Source: a virus
Length of the DNA: 64,000 nt
Direction: 5' to 3' (one strand)
IMG/VR virus record: IMGVR_UViG_3300015360_000029
Location: 23,460-87,459 of that record
The notes below the pieces were generated by a model that saw only the letters and a list, made by a program, of their open reading frames with translations, searched no databases and had not been told where the DNA came from. The position numbers were made by a program, and so were the translations under genes. Shown here piece by piece: positions 16,675 to 24,773 of this stretch (positions within the stretch are counted from its first letter, which is position 1; each line of letters opens with the position of its first letter).

Positions 16675-18162
16675 TCACTTTCTGATACCGAGCTTCTTCA
16701 GAATGTCATCTTCCCATAATGTTCCTGAGATATTTACATCTTGAAGCGTTATTCCTAGACGCTTCAGGATCAAACGGAATTCAGCTTTGTGCCTGTCACT
16801 AGATTTCTTGATTCCAAGTTCAGAGAACGCTCGAAACAGCCCGCTAAGCAACTTACTTTGAAACCAGTCTTTTGCATATCGTTGTCGAGTTGAGTTACTT
16901 GTAATTCTGCCTGCTTTGGCATCGGCCATCCAAACATTCAATTCTTTGGCTATATCTTCTTGATCACCGAACTCGAGGATGTCTGCAAGTGATCGAGAAT
17001 CTAAGTCAGTATTCTCATCTGCAGCTTCGACCTTTCCAAGAATCTTCGTGACTTTCTTCAAGTATTCATTTCGTTCTGCAGCTGGATCGATCGCGATTTC
17101 TAGAGCAAGAACGAATCGCAGAATAGTATCATAGATCAAATCGTACTTCGTGTGGTATTCAGCATTCCCGGCAATTCGGAATTCAAGATATCCACTCTTT
17201 ATCTTCTCAATGTGCACAGACGAATACTTAGCTGTTGAAAGAGCTGAGCGAGCGAGTTTCACCATCGCATCAGCTTCCTTTGGAAGCTTTCCAATGCCAG
17301 TAAGAGAAGTGACGATCGCATCGGTCTGCGGCTTCGTAAATGTGTTCGAAAGACGATCAAATTGTTTCAGAACATATCTATCACCCATGAACAATACGAG
17401 CTTCAACAGATCAGCATTCTCAATCCCAGGCATACTGATGTTTATGTGCAAGCCAGTGGTGATGTTCGTTTCAACATTTTGCCGAACCATCCAGCTAAAC
17501 ATTGATTTCAAATCTTGAAGTGCTTTCATCAAAGTCTGCGGCGGCGAGATAATTTCTGCACCAACCCCTACGGCACCTGCAGTAATTGATCTGTCAGGAA
17601 CTACAAGCCAGTCACCTCTATCGAAGTGTTCTTTAGATTCGCGCCAGGCTATCGTGACATTTTGCTCAAGATGATCTGACAAATCGTCCTCTATGTTCGA
17701 GAATGTTCCCTTTTGCATCTCTTCGATATCCATGTCGGCTAGACCGCCGATGTAGATTCTAGCCGATGATTGCCCAGTATCAGCTTCCCAACCGTATGTT
17801 GGGATGAAACCATTGGCTTTCACGAAATTGTACACAGATTTATATTCGTCAGAGATGAAGTTCTCCCATTCGATTTCATCATCTTCCGATTTCGTTTGAA
17901 CCCAATTGTCGTATTCTTTGGTAATTGTCTTTTTCTCAACTTTGTCAATTTCGAAATAATCAAATAATTCATTGAAGTCTGTGATTTTGTTCAATGACGT
18001 CCATTCGCGATTCACTTCTCCATTCGCAAGAAGTTCGGACTTTTCAGAAATGACGCACTCGAATTCGAACCCAATTTTTGCATCGCTATGCCGCTCCGCT
18101 GCTTTTGCGAATTCAGCACGGTTCATCGCCTTCTCAGCAAGGAAGTTTTTGAATGTAATCAT
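16675..18162 (-). CDS. putative head-cargo amidoligase-like protein
   Basis: A 495-aa protein beginning MITFKNFLAEKA, a capsid-targeting-like start with L-A-E. After it, IGFEFEC (about 30-36), PDRSI near 190, VGAEIISPP near 205 and TGLHINIS near 237 match the motif order of the putative amidoligase family (carboxylate-amine ligases: G-x-E-x-E, D-x-S, E-x-x-S-P, H-x-H/N). Such enzymes use ATP to form amide bonds. The C-terminal 150 residues are helical with no recognised domain. ATGA overlap places it downstream of gp15. Confidence 0.65.
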   Translation of the reverse strand: MITFKNFLAEKAMNRAEFAKAAERHSDAKIGFEFECVISEKSELLANGEVNREWTSLNKITDFNELFDYFEIDKVEKKTITKEYDNWVQTKSEDDEIEWENFISDEYKSVYNFVKANGFIPTYGWEADTGQSSARIYIGGLADMDIEEMQKGTFSNIEDDLSDHLEQNVTIAWRESKEHFDRGDWLVVPDRSITAGAVGVGAEIISPPQTLMKALQDLKSMFSWMVRQNVETNITTGLHINISMPGIENADLLKLVLFMGDRYVLKQFDRLSNTFTKPQTDAIVTSLTGIGKLPKEADAMVKLARSALSTAKYSSVHIEKIKSGYLEFRIAGNAEYHTKYDLIYDTILRFVLALEIAIDPAAERNEYLKKVTKILGKVEAADENTDLDSRSLADILEFGDQEDIAKELNVWMADAKAGRITSNSTRQRYAKDWFQSKLLSGLFRAFSELGIKKSSDRHKAEFRLILKRLGITLQDVNISGTLWEDDILKKLGIRK

Positions 18163-19103
18163 GGGTATTGAACCTGGTTAGGCTCAGGCGGGCTTCGAGT
18201 TCCTCGCTGAGGAGCGATGTATTTTTCGATTTCGTACCAGCGCACCCCGTCCCAACGCTTTGCAATGTTCGATGTCATGTCGAACCAAGTTTCATCGACT
18301 TCTGGATTTGCCGGCGCAATGTTCTGAACGTACGTGCATTCAGCTGCACTCGGTACTTCGTTAGTGTCGAAGTCGAGGCGCGTGAATGGTTCATCGAACG
18401 GAACTAAATTTCCAAAGTCATCAACTTCATTAATATTCATCGATCCAAGGTTTCCAATTTGAATGATAACTCGACGAACCAGATCATCTTTCACGCCCAT
18501 TGGAATACTGAGGAAGATTGGAAGTTCGAACGCCAAAGTCCATAAAATTATTCGACGATCGGATCCAGATGGATAATTCTCTTCGTTGCTAATCGAAGTG
18601 AGTTCGACTTTTGTAATTCGAGTCCAATCAAACGGGCCATCAGACTTCTGAATTTGCAGATCTGGATTGAACAACACAAGCACTTGCTCAAGGATTTGAT
18701 CTCGTTGTTGTGTATTCGAGGTGTAAATGCTGAGTTCAACAGTAATGTTGTACGGGATCGGCATCGCTCGCTTCACAACAGTCAGATCTGTTGGGAACAC
18801 ACCGCCAATTGGAAGCGTGACGCGTTGATCAACGTATGCTTGAACCTTTCGACGCTCTGGCGCTGGATCGATTTGCGTCAGGTGGGCCGCCATCGTCGGA
18901 AGACTGAACACACGATTCTGTGTGTTCCCTGCCATGATCGCAGCGACAACACGATCTTTGTGCCCGATCACGATTGGCACTGTGATAAATTCTGCATCGC
19001 CGCATTCGCCGATCCCAGTTTGAACTTGGAGACCGTGAAAGATACTGACGAATTGCAAAAGGTACTGTCGCAGTTGATTGTCGAAGTGGTAGTGAGTGAT
19101 CAT
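18159..19103 (-). CDS. 15: tail terminator gp15-like
   Basis: A 314-aa protein (T4 gp15 is 272 aa). Start MITHYHFDNQLRQYLLQFVS, then F-I-T-V-P-I-V-I-G-H-K-D-R, Y-N-I-T-V-E-L-S-I-Y-T-S-N and R-R-I-I-L-W-T-L-A-F-E-L match the gp15 sheath-stabiliser family. It caps the completed tail and joins the neck. The C-terminal 80 residues (around WFDMTSNIAKRWDGVRW) are an extension that resembles fibre-type modules in the neighbouring neck proteins. It overlaps genes on both sides by ATGA. Confidence 0.82.
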   Translation of the reverse strand: MITHYHFDNQLRQYLLQFVSIFHGLQVQTGIGECGDAEFITVPIVIGHKDRVVAAIMAGNTQNRVFSLPTMAAHLTQIDPAPERRKVQAYVDQRVTLPIGGVFPTDLTVVKRAMPIPYNITVELSIYTSNTQQRDQILEQVLVLFNPDLQIQKSDGPFDWTRITKVELTSISNEENYPSGSDRRIILWTLAFELPIFLSIPMGVKDDLVRRVIIQIGNLGSMNINEVDDFGNLVPFDEPFTRLDFDTNEVPSAAECTYVQNIAPANPEVDETWFDMTSNIAKRWDGVRWYEIEKYIAPQRGTRSPPEPNQVQYP

Positions 19104-19183
19104 TTGAATAACTTCGGATGAGTGTCAATGTATTCGGCGGCCTTGTCTGTCATTTCAGCAATGAATTGTTTGAATGTGGTCAT
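19100..19183 (-). CDS. 27-aa capsid-targeting peptide
   Basis: Encodes MTTFKQFIAEMTDKAAEYID plus seven residues. ATGA overlaps at both ends couple it to the ParB-like gene upstream and gp15 downstream, which argues that it is translated. It carries the full FKQFIAE signature and almost nothing else; cleavage after I-A-E would release a 17-residue internal peptide. It may be a decayed cargo gene or a true internal head peptide. Confidence 0.6.
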   Translation of the reverse strand: MTTFKQFIAEMTDKAAEYIDTHPKLFK

Positions 19184-19515
19184 GACACCTTCGATTCTTC
19201 AAGTTGTTCTTGCGAAACGATTCTGCCTGGGAGATATTCAACTTCCATATCTATAGCTTTTTGAAGGCGATGAACACCATCCAACACGACCCATTTGCGT
19301 TTCCAAATCGTCATCAACAGCGGAGCATTTAAGTCAGCAGATTTCACACGCGCAGCATCATTGTCTTCAGCAAGGATCCATTCAATGTCAGCAACTTTGA
19401 AATACGAGACTGGGTTCTTATCAACAAGTCTAAACACCGTGTTTATGTCATACTTCTGCTTGTCATGGGTAAACGAACCACCTTTTGTCTCTTGATATAA
19501 TTCAAAAAGCTTCAT
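19180..19515 (-). CDS. ParB/Srx-fold protein with cargo-type N-terminus
   Basis: A 111-aa protein. The start MKLFELYQETKGG resembles the KxFEL form of the targeting signature. The C-terminal part has W-V-V-L-D-G-V-H-R-L-Q-K-A (D79-G80-V81-H82-R83), the nucleotide-binding G-x-H-R motif of ParB/sulfiredoxin-type domains. Members bind CTP or ATP or act as nucleases; which applies here is unknown. ATGA overlaps with both neighbours place it in the neck operon. Confidence 0.6.
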   Translation of the reverse strand: MKLFELYQETKGGSFTHDKQKYDINTVFRLVDKNPVSYFKVADIEWILAEDNDAARVKSADLNAPLLMTIWKRKWVVLDGVHRLQKAIDMEVEYLPGRIVSQEQLEESKVS

Positions 19516-21395
19516 GTGATCTTCTTGGTTGTGAGACTCATTGTCTGAGTGCGATTCAAGATTTCAAGCTGTGACGGACGATGTGCCGAACGATCATTCC
19601 TTCGATCTTGTTCAACAAAAATCCACTTGTTCTTTGCAAGACTGAACTTGTACAATCTTGCTGCGAGCTTCAACGCAGAATCGTATTCAAGCCTGAAGAA
19701 GTTCCCATCAAGTTGGCCAGCTACATCTGGCAATTTATTGTACCCAGTCTGATAAGGTGCGCCATCAGGTGGTAAACCATCTTCGACATATGGTCCGACA
19801 CCATCGTATGAGCCAGGCTGATTGAATCGATTTGTACCTGAAGCTTGTTCACGAACGTTCGTGCCCTTCTCAGGAACAGCGATCTTCGCATCTGCTGAAT
19901 TCTTTTCCGTGATAGTCAATGGCGCTGTTTGAATCTGCTCGACACCGCTGAAGAACGAACCATCGTCAATGATGTACTTCTGTGTGTCGACAGTACCAAC
20001 GATGTCTCGCGTTTCTTGCGAAGGAATCAGAAGCTGCGCCTGAAATCTATACATGATAGGGCGCCAGTTCGTGCTGAATCCTTCAGCACTCCACGAGACA
20101 TCATTCACTTCGAGGAATTTACGAACTGGGCGAAGATTATGATCGTACTGAAGTTCATTCGGGACTTCGATCACATCACCTACAACGATTGGACGTCCGA
20201 GCACTGTAACCATGAGCGCGAAACTCGTAGTGAATGTGTATACGTCAGCGATATTGAATCCGAACTTGCTCAAATCTGAAATCGCATCGAATGGGGTGTA
20301 CGCAGCTTTCAGAGAGATCGAAGCTTTCGCGTAGTCACGATCTCGATTCTCCATGTATAACGTGTCTTGAATGTCATCAAGTCGCGTCTGCTGAAAGTCA
20401 AAGAGTTCCAGCTTTTCGACTGTCCATGAATCATTCGTGAGAGCACCAGTGAAGCTCAATGGGACGATACGCCAGTATCGTGCTCCAGCTGAAGCTTTGA
20501 TTCGAATCATAGCTGAAGTTTGCACGTTCGGCAAGTTCACAACATCAACACGAAGCCACGATAGCTCGATCGGGACGGAAAAGAGATCGTTCGCAGCATA
20601 TGGGATGCTGCCTGCCATAATCGTGAACGACCCAATTAGTGAGTTGAATCGAACACCAACAGTCGCGAGACCAAGCACTGAAGTACCACCAGGACCAGTG
20701 AACATGATGCTGAAGAGTGTTGATGACGATGCAATCGCCATGATAGTGCCTGGCTTCGGCGAAACACCTGAATTGAAGGAACCGAACCCGCCATTCCCGA
20801 CGCCTGTGAACGACACTTTCAATGGGTCAATGAAGTACCCGCCATCGGAACGATCAACACGAACTTGCAGAGCTCGTTGAGAAGCACTTGAACTCTGCTG
20901 GATTCTGAACGAAGTGATGTGCATTCTAACACCAATGTCTGGGGCATTCTCTGGTTGACCGTACGAAGTCAACCTGATACCGAAATCATACCCAAGGAAT
21001 GCAGGTACTGACACGACACTCGATCCAGTTTCAGTTGAAATCCAAGATCCCGCAAGCGAGTCGAATGCGTTCGCCGGAGTGCCTGAACCAAGGGCCTGAC
21101 CATTTCCAGTCAGATCAATTAACTTCCCTTGCTCGTGAATGCCGAGGAGCTTGAAGATGTTCAGCGGTGCACCAGAGACCAGCAGGTTCTCGATCGCTAC
21201 CGATTCTTGATACGACGAATCAGCGGCTGAAGTACTATCCGTAAGCGAGTATTCTGGGGTGCAGTACGCCGGTGGAACATACGGGTTCGCACCAGAACCT
21301 GGTGGCGTCGTTTGGATCGGGAGCCCAGAGCCGGGCAATGTTGGGTTATTGATAGAGCCGGCAGCGTCAGCACAATCATCAAGTGTTGTTCGCAT
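19512..21395 (-). CDS. neck protein, gp14-like C-terminus with long extension
   Basis: A 627-aa protein between the gp15- and gp13-like genes. About residues 370-500 (S-K-F-G-F-N-I-A-D..., GRPIVVGDVIEVPNE, then R-K-F-L-E-V-N-D-V-S-W) resemble T4 gp14, which is only 256 aa. The N-terminal 360 residues are Gly/Ser-rich beta domains like fibre or whisker modules. The C-terminus has DGNFFRLEYDSALKLAARLYKF and may be a separate module. TAATG with the kinase-like gene. The gp14 assignment is moderate. Confidence 0.5.
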   Translation of the reverse strand: MRTTLDDCADAAGSINNPTLPGSGLPIQTTPPGSGANPYVPPAYCTPEYSLTDSTSAADSSYQESVAIENLLVSGAPLNIFKLLGIHEQGKLIDLTGNGQALGSGTPANAFDSLAGSWISTETGSSVVSVPAFLGYDFGIRLTSYGQPENAPDIGVRMHITSFRIQQSSSASQRALQVRVDRSDGGYFIDPLKVSFTGVGNGGFGSFNSGVSPKPGTIMAIASSSTLFSIMFTGPGGTSVLGLATVGVRFNSLIGSFTIMAGSIPYAANDLFSVPIELSWLRVDVVNLPNVQTSAMIRIKASAGARYWRIVPLSFTGALTNDSWTVEKLELFDFQQTRLDDIQDTLYMENRDRDYAKASISLKAAYTPFDAISDLSKFGFNIADVYTFTTSFALMVTVLGRPIVVGDVIEVPNELQYDHNLRPVRKFLEVNDVSWSAEGFSTNWRPIMYRFQAQLLIPSQETRDIVGTVDTQKYIIDDGSFFSGVEQIQTAPLTITEKNSADAKIAVPEKGTNVREQASGTNRFNQPGSYDGVGPYVEDGLPPDGAPYQTGYNKLPDVAGQLDGNFFRLEYDSALKLAARLYKFSLAKNKWIFVEQDRRNDRSAHRPSQLEILNRTQTMSLTTKKIT

Positions 21396-22012
21396 TACGA
21401 AGCCACCGGATCGGTGAACACAAGTTGAGCTCGACCTTTGTCATCTCGCATCATGACGTTCTTATCGTGCAGATCGACGCCATTCAGATTCGCAAAGTAC
21501 TTCGCAACAACTCGAACATCGTCATCAGTTGTTTTGCTAGCGATGCGGCCCCAGTGCTCATCGAGCTCTTGGAAATCGGTGTAATCAATCATGTCATCGA
21601 ACAGCGGATCGTCTTGTCCGCCTTGATCGAAGTACTTCGGTGGGACCGTTTTGAGAACACGTTGCACAGCAGCTTTGATTTCTTTCTTAGTGGCTGGCCG
21701 AAGCTTTTGAAAGAAGATGATGTGCGCACTCACCGTCCCGCCATCTCTTAGGAACTTATCATCAACATCGACCTTATGAATGCTGACGATCTTTGGCAGC
21801 CATTCGTTGTTCGGGTTCTTCTCACAGAACTTTGCGAACTGCATGTACTCTGGATCGTATTCAACAACCTTGACTGCGACGTTGTGGTACACTGGATGTT
21901 GGAACACCGACGCGTACACACCAGTGCCGAGCTTCTTGATGTTCAGCGATTTCACAAGCTTATCGGTGTATTGATCAAGCGTCTCTTCTTGAATGAGTTC
22001 AAATACTTTCAT
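21395..22012 (-). CDS. protein-kinase-like putative head cargo
   Basis: A 205-aa protein beginning MKVFELIQEET, the KxFEL form of the targeting signature. It has a Gly-loop LGTGVYASVF (28-37), VAVKVV with candidate ATP-binding K48, and near the C-terminus DLHDKN (180-185) followed by TDPVAS with D201, equivalent to the catalytic D-x-x-x-x-N and metal-binding Asp of kinase or aminoglycoside-phosphotransferase folds. The compact size suggests a minimal kinase. ATG follows GGGGAGAAG; TAATG links it to the neck gene. Confidence 0.65.
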   Translation of the reverse strand: MKVFELIQEETLDQYTDKLVKSLNIKKLGTGVYASVFQHPVYHNVAVKVVEYDPEYMQFAKFCEKNPNNEWLPKIVSIHKVDVDDKFLRDGGTVSAHIIFFQKLRPATKKEIKAAVQRVLKTVPPKYFDQGGQDDPLFDDMIDYTDFQELDEHWGRIASKTTDDDVRVVAKYFANLNGVDLHDKNVMMRDDKGRAQLVFTDPVAS

Positions 22013-22318
22013 GCTCTTCTCCCCACGATGCGAAAACCATTCTGGTAAGAACCGTACAGCTCAATCTTGTACAAGCTTGTTCGCTTGATGCCATGTTCTT
22101 CTGAAAATTTCACGATGTCCTTGATCTGCTTATTCCCGTCGAGGTCTTCGATCGCTTCTCGGCACCTTTTTGCCTACGAATTTTCAGAACACTTTGATCA
22201 ACGGTTGAGTAGTATTTATCTCGTCCGGCACCCATTCGATCAAATTGTTCAAGCGCCAGTTTGTGAGCTTTTGCCTTGATCGCTTCGACTCGCTTGATAA
22301 CGCTCCCTGCTGAAACAG
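22009..22318 (-). pseudogene. frameshifted or short coupled ORF upstream of kinase-like gene
   Basis: This 310-nt stretch has no intact longer ORF. One frame encodes IKRVEAIKAKAHKLALEQFD and continues to KIRRQK at a CAAAAAGG run; the -1 frame then continues EAIEDLDGNKQIKDIVKFSE to RIVGRRA and stops in ATGA overlap with the kinase ATG. The two halves look like one protein with a -1 frameshift at the A-run. Alternatively only a 34-aa ORF (GTG at 22113, AAGGA upstream) is expressed. No family recognised. Confidence 0.5.
22212..22220 (-). promoter_or_regulatory. late-type promoter box
   Basis: GATAAATAC on the minus strand inside the broken ORF, about 200 nt upstream of the kinase-like gene. It probably serves the kinase-to-amidoligase operon. 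Confidence 0.55.
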
Positions 22319-24205
22319 CTACCCAATCAAGAAGCTCACATTCCCTTGGTTCACGTGTCCACCGTACTCGAAGTTCAAGATTTCTTCCTTGAGCTCAGTC
22401 ATGTCTTGTCTGGCTTCCGAAACCAGAAGCTCTCCGTTCTGCGAAATCGTGCCAGCAGCACCAGGCGTACCAGAGCTAAAGCGTGATCGAATCAAACCAA
22501 GCTGCATCTTGCATTCAGCTAACGCCCAATTTTGAATGAATTGTTTTGCCCAACGATCTACTAGAATCTCTTGTTCAGTACGCTCCATCATGCATTCAAG
22601 GATCACTTTTTCAGTTCGAGCCACTCGCCGAGTCAACAGCAATTCGCGACTTGGTTCATCCCAGAGGAACGTCATGTCGCCTGCGAAGATTCGTTGGAAC
22701 TCTTCGGAGAGCGAGCTGATCAGATGCAACGATAAGATGTCGACTGTAGCTGCAGAATAATACGAAGTCAGGATACCAGATGACCAGATCGCATCATTCC
22801 CATTCGCAGTCTCGATACCAAGAACGTTCAGCCGATGAACCTTCTGAACATCGACAATTCGATCAGTCCTGTTCGATGAAGAATTCAAGTAGTACGTTTG
22901 CTGGCCAGGCATCAAAGTGAACATCACGAACTGTTTTCTGTACGCAGCGTCTGTCCATTGGCGATAGTTGTCGAGCGCGTTGTCGATCCCAATATTGAAT
23001 TGTTCTTCCTTGAGCTCTACACAGGTCTGAGGCCACCCAAGTTGACCCTTGAGAATTTTGATCACTCGAATTCGCTCATCATACGAACCGTCGTTTCCTA
23101 TGGCGATCTTGTCAGTCGTTGGGGTTCCTTGCTGGTGAGTATTAACTTGAATCCAAGACACACCATTGAACGCACCAAGAACACGAAGTTTCGTATTGTA
23201 GAAAAGCAAACCAAGATATGGATCGATCAATGGCTCACTTTCAGTTTTCAAAGCCATTGTGAATGCTGGGATCAAACTGCTTCCAGTATTGAACAAAGAG
23301 TTGGATGCATCTGGATAAATCCAGGCGGTACCATTGTAGTACGCAGCACGTTCTTCAGTATAATTCCAAACGAAATCACCAACACTTGCAGTATTTGGAA
23401 ACGTTGTCACACCGCGAACTTCAGCAAGAGGCGTCCAAGCTGGTCCTGGAATTTTGAATTGGACATTCGTTGAATTTCCGTTCTGCCAGCGAGCCCCGTC
23501 AAATACTTTCAGTTGTGAACCATTCAAAAGATACGTTTGTCCAGAAACACCTGGGTACGCATCGCCAGTACGAATCCAATCAGAACGAGTTGAGATCCAC
23601 TGTGATCCTGTCCAGTACTGAACGAAATTCAGCTGCTCGTCGAAGTACACTGTTCCGGGTGTTGGAGCAAGAGGGGCTTCTGGCAGTGAAGGAATACTTC
23701 CAGAGAATGTTGACGAATCTTTCTCGACGCGCGAGGCTTCAAGTGGGTACGATTGTACTCCAATTGGGTAGTACTGCAGGATGTTTGACGACGGGTGGAT
23801 TGATGCGAAGTACAGCGTAGTACCGTCTGTATTCGTAATCGTGATCTCGAACGTTTCAGTCTTGTTCGCGACATCAATAAGTGTTGCAGCAGGCCACGGC
23901 TGATTCAAGATCTGAGAATAGAACGCAACAACGTGCGCTCCGCTCACCCCTTCTATTCGATCCGCTGGTACGTTCATGTCCGTCGATGAAGTATATTGCA
24001 CCCCATCAGACGGATAGTTCACGGGCGAGATCGCCTTTTCATTCAAGACGATTACTGCGCCATCAACAGTTCCAGCGTCAGTCGGACGAACAATCGTGAG
24101 TTTGATTGTCGTAAGTGACGGGCGAGAGATGTCGATCTTGAAGAGACGTGCTTCGACCCATAAATCGTGGGTCGAGCGAGCTGAGATGTCAGAGCTGGAA
24201 GCCAT
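22319..24205 (-). CDS. 13: neck protein gp13-like with fibre-type N-terminal extension
   Basis: A 628-aa protein. The C-terminal 250 residues match T4 gp13 (309 aa): GWPQTCVELKEEQFNIGIDN, then F-I-Q-N-W-A-L-A-E-C-K-M-Q-L-G, and G-T-I-S-Q-N-G-E-L-L-V-S-E-A-R. The N-terminal 370 residues carry repeated Y-x-(N/T)-G-x-x-W-I units (near residues 200, 235, 290 and 350) like those in tail fibres. gp13 joins the head portal to the tail; the extension may form whiskers. ATG at 24205 follows AAGGA and a late box. Confidence 0.75.
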   Translation of the reverse strand: MASSSDISARSTHDLWVEARLFKIDISRPSLTTIKLTIVRPTDAGTVDGAVIVLNEKAISPVNYPSDGVQYTSSTDMNVPADRIEGVSGAHVVAFYSQILNQPWPAATLIDVANKTETFEITITNTDGTTLYFASIHPSSNILQYYPIGVQSYPLEASRVEKDSSTFSGSIPSLPEAPLAPTPGTVYFDEQLNFVQYWTGSQWISTRSDWIRTGDAYPGVSGQTYLLNGSQLKVFDGARWQNGNSTNVQFKIPGPAWTPLAEVRGVTTFPNTASVGDFVWNYTEERAAYYNGTAWIYPDASNSLFNTGSSLIPAFTMALKTESEPLIDPYLGLLFYNTKLRVLGAFNGVSWIQVNTHQQGTPTTDKIAIGNDGSYDERIRVIKILKGQLGWPQTCVELKEEQFNIGIDNALDNYRQWTDAAYRKQFVMFTLMPGQQTYYLNSSSNRTDRIVDVQKVHRLNVLGIETANGNDAIWSSGILTSYYSAATVDILSLHLISSLSEEFQRIFAGDMTFLWDEPSRELLLTRRVARTEKVILECMMERTEQEILVDRWAKQFIQNWALAECKMQLGLIRSRFSSGTPGAAGTISQNGELLVSEARQDMTELKEEILNFEYGGHVNQGNVSFLIG

Positions 24206-24219
24206 TCGGTTCCTTCGAT

Positions 24220-24228
24220 GTAAATACC
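24220..24228 (+). promoter_or_regulatory. late-type promoter box, plus strand
   Basis: GTAAATACC, back to back with the minus-strand box at 24236. It would serve the LysM-like ORF at 24257. Confidence 0.45.
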
Positions 24229-24235
24229 ATGATCA

Positions 24236-24244
24236 GTATTTATG
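24236..24244 (-). promoter_or_regulatory. late-type promoter box for gp13-like gene
   Basis: CATAAATAC on the minus strand, 31 nt upstream of the gp13-like ATG. Confidence 0.65.
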
Positions 24245-24256
24245 CCAAAAAGAACT

Positions 24257-24478
24257 ATGTCTTTCGTACTTCACACCTTTCGTCCTTCAGAGACAATCGA
24301 TGCTGTCATTCGCCTTCTAGGTCGTCACAATCTGTCTCACGAAGAATTGATTCCACTTCGGGCGGAATTCAATCGAATGAACGATTCAACGTTGCCTAGA
24401 CCTGGGATGACGATGAAAATTCCGTTACCTACGGCTTCAAATCTGAAAACAGAATCTTCTTCAATTCCTGCCGAATGA
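24257..24478 (+). CDS. small LysM-like protein
   Basis: A 73-aa protein, MSFVLHTFRPSETIDAVIRL, then H-E-E-L-I-P-L-R-A-E-F-N-R-M-N and L-P-R-P-G-M-T-M-K-I-P. This follows the LysM layout (H-T-x-x-x-x-E-T-I...N...P-G-M-x-x-x-I-P). LysM modules bind peptidoglycan or serve in baseplates. It lies opposite to its neighbours with a plus-strand late box upstream. ATG at 24242 is possible but overlaps the promoter area. The 3' end overlaps the convergent secreted-protein gene by 50 bp. Confidence 0.5.
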   Translation: MSFVLHTFRPSETIDAVIRLLGRHNLSHEELIPLRAEFNRMNDSTLPRPGMTMKIPLPTASNLKTESSSIPAE

Positions 24479-24773
24479 TCAACCGATTCGCATTGAACTT
24501 CGCTTGAACGGTAGTCGAAGCTTCTTGAAGCTCGTGACCAGCGAACGGTTGGTACCAAATCCTCGCCCAATCGTAACATTGCTGGTCAAGCTCGGCAGCA
24601 AAGTTCAAAATACCAACTCGAGTTGGTTCAACTGAAGCGTACTTGAAAGACGCTTCAATGCAGTCCTTGTACAACGAAGTAGCCATCGTTGCAGGGACTG
24701 CACTTGGGTCTGCTGATGCCGAAAGCATCGAACACAGACAAATTGCAGCAACGATTTTAGATTGAAAGCTCAT
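24429..24773 (-). CDS. small secreted or periplasmic protein
   Basis: A 114-aa protein. MSFQSKIVAAICLCSMLSAS with A-D-P following looks like a Sec signal peptide with cleavage after Ala. The mature part has two Cys that could form a disulfide and a pattern C-Y-D-W-A-R-I-W-Y-Q-P-F-A. ATG at 24773 is chosen because it begins the signal peptide; it overlaps the previous gene by 17 bp. A lysis- or envelope-related role is conceivable but not shown. Confidence 0.6.
   Translation of the reverse strand: MSFQSKIVAAICLCSMLSASADPSAVPATMATSLYKDCIEASFKYASVEPTRVGILNFAAELDQQCYDWARIWYQPFAGHELQEASTTVQAKFNANRLIIRQELKKILFSDLKP

Noticed and set aside
24337-24579. 80-codon minus-strand frame opposite the LysM-like ORF
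   Set aside because: Overlaps the secreted-protein gene in another frame and has no recognisable domain; the LysM-like pattern favours the plus strand.
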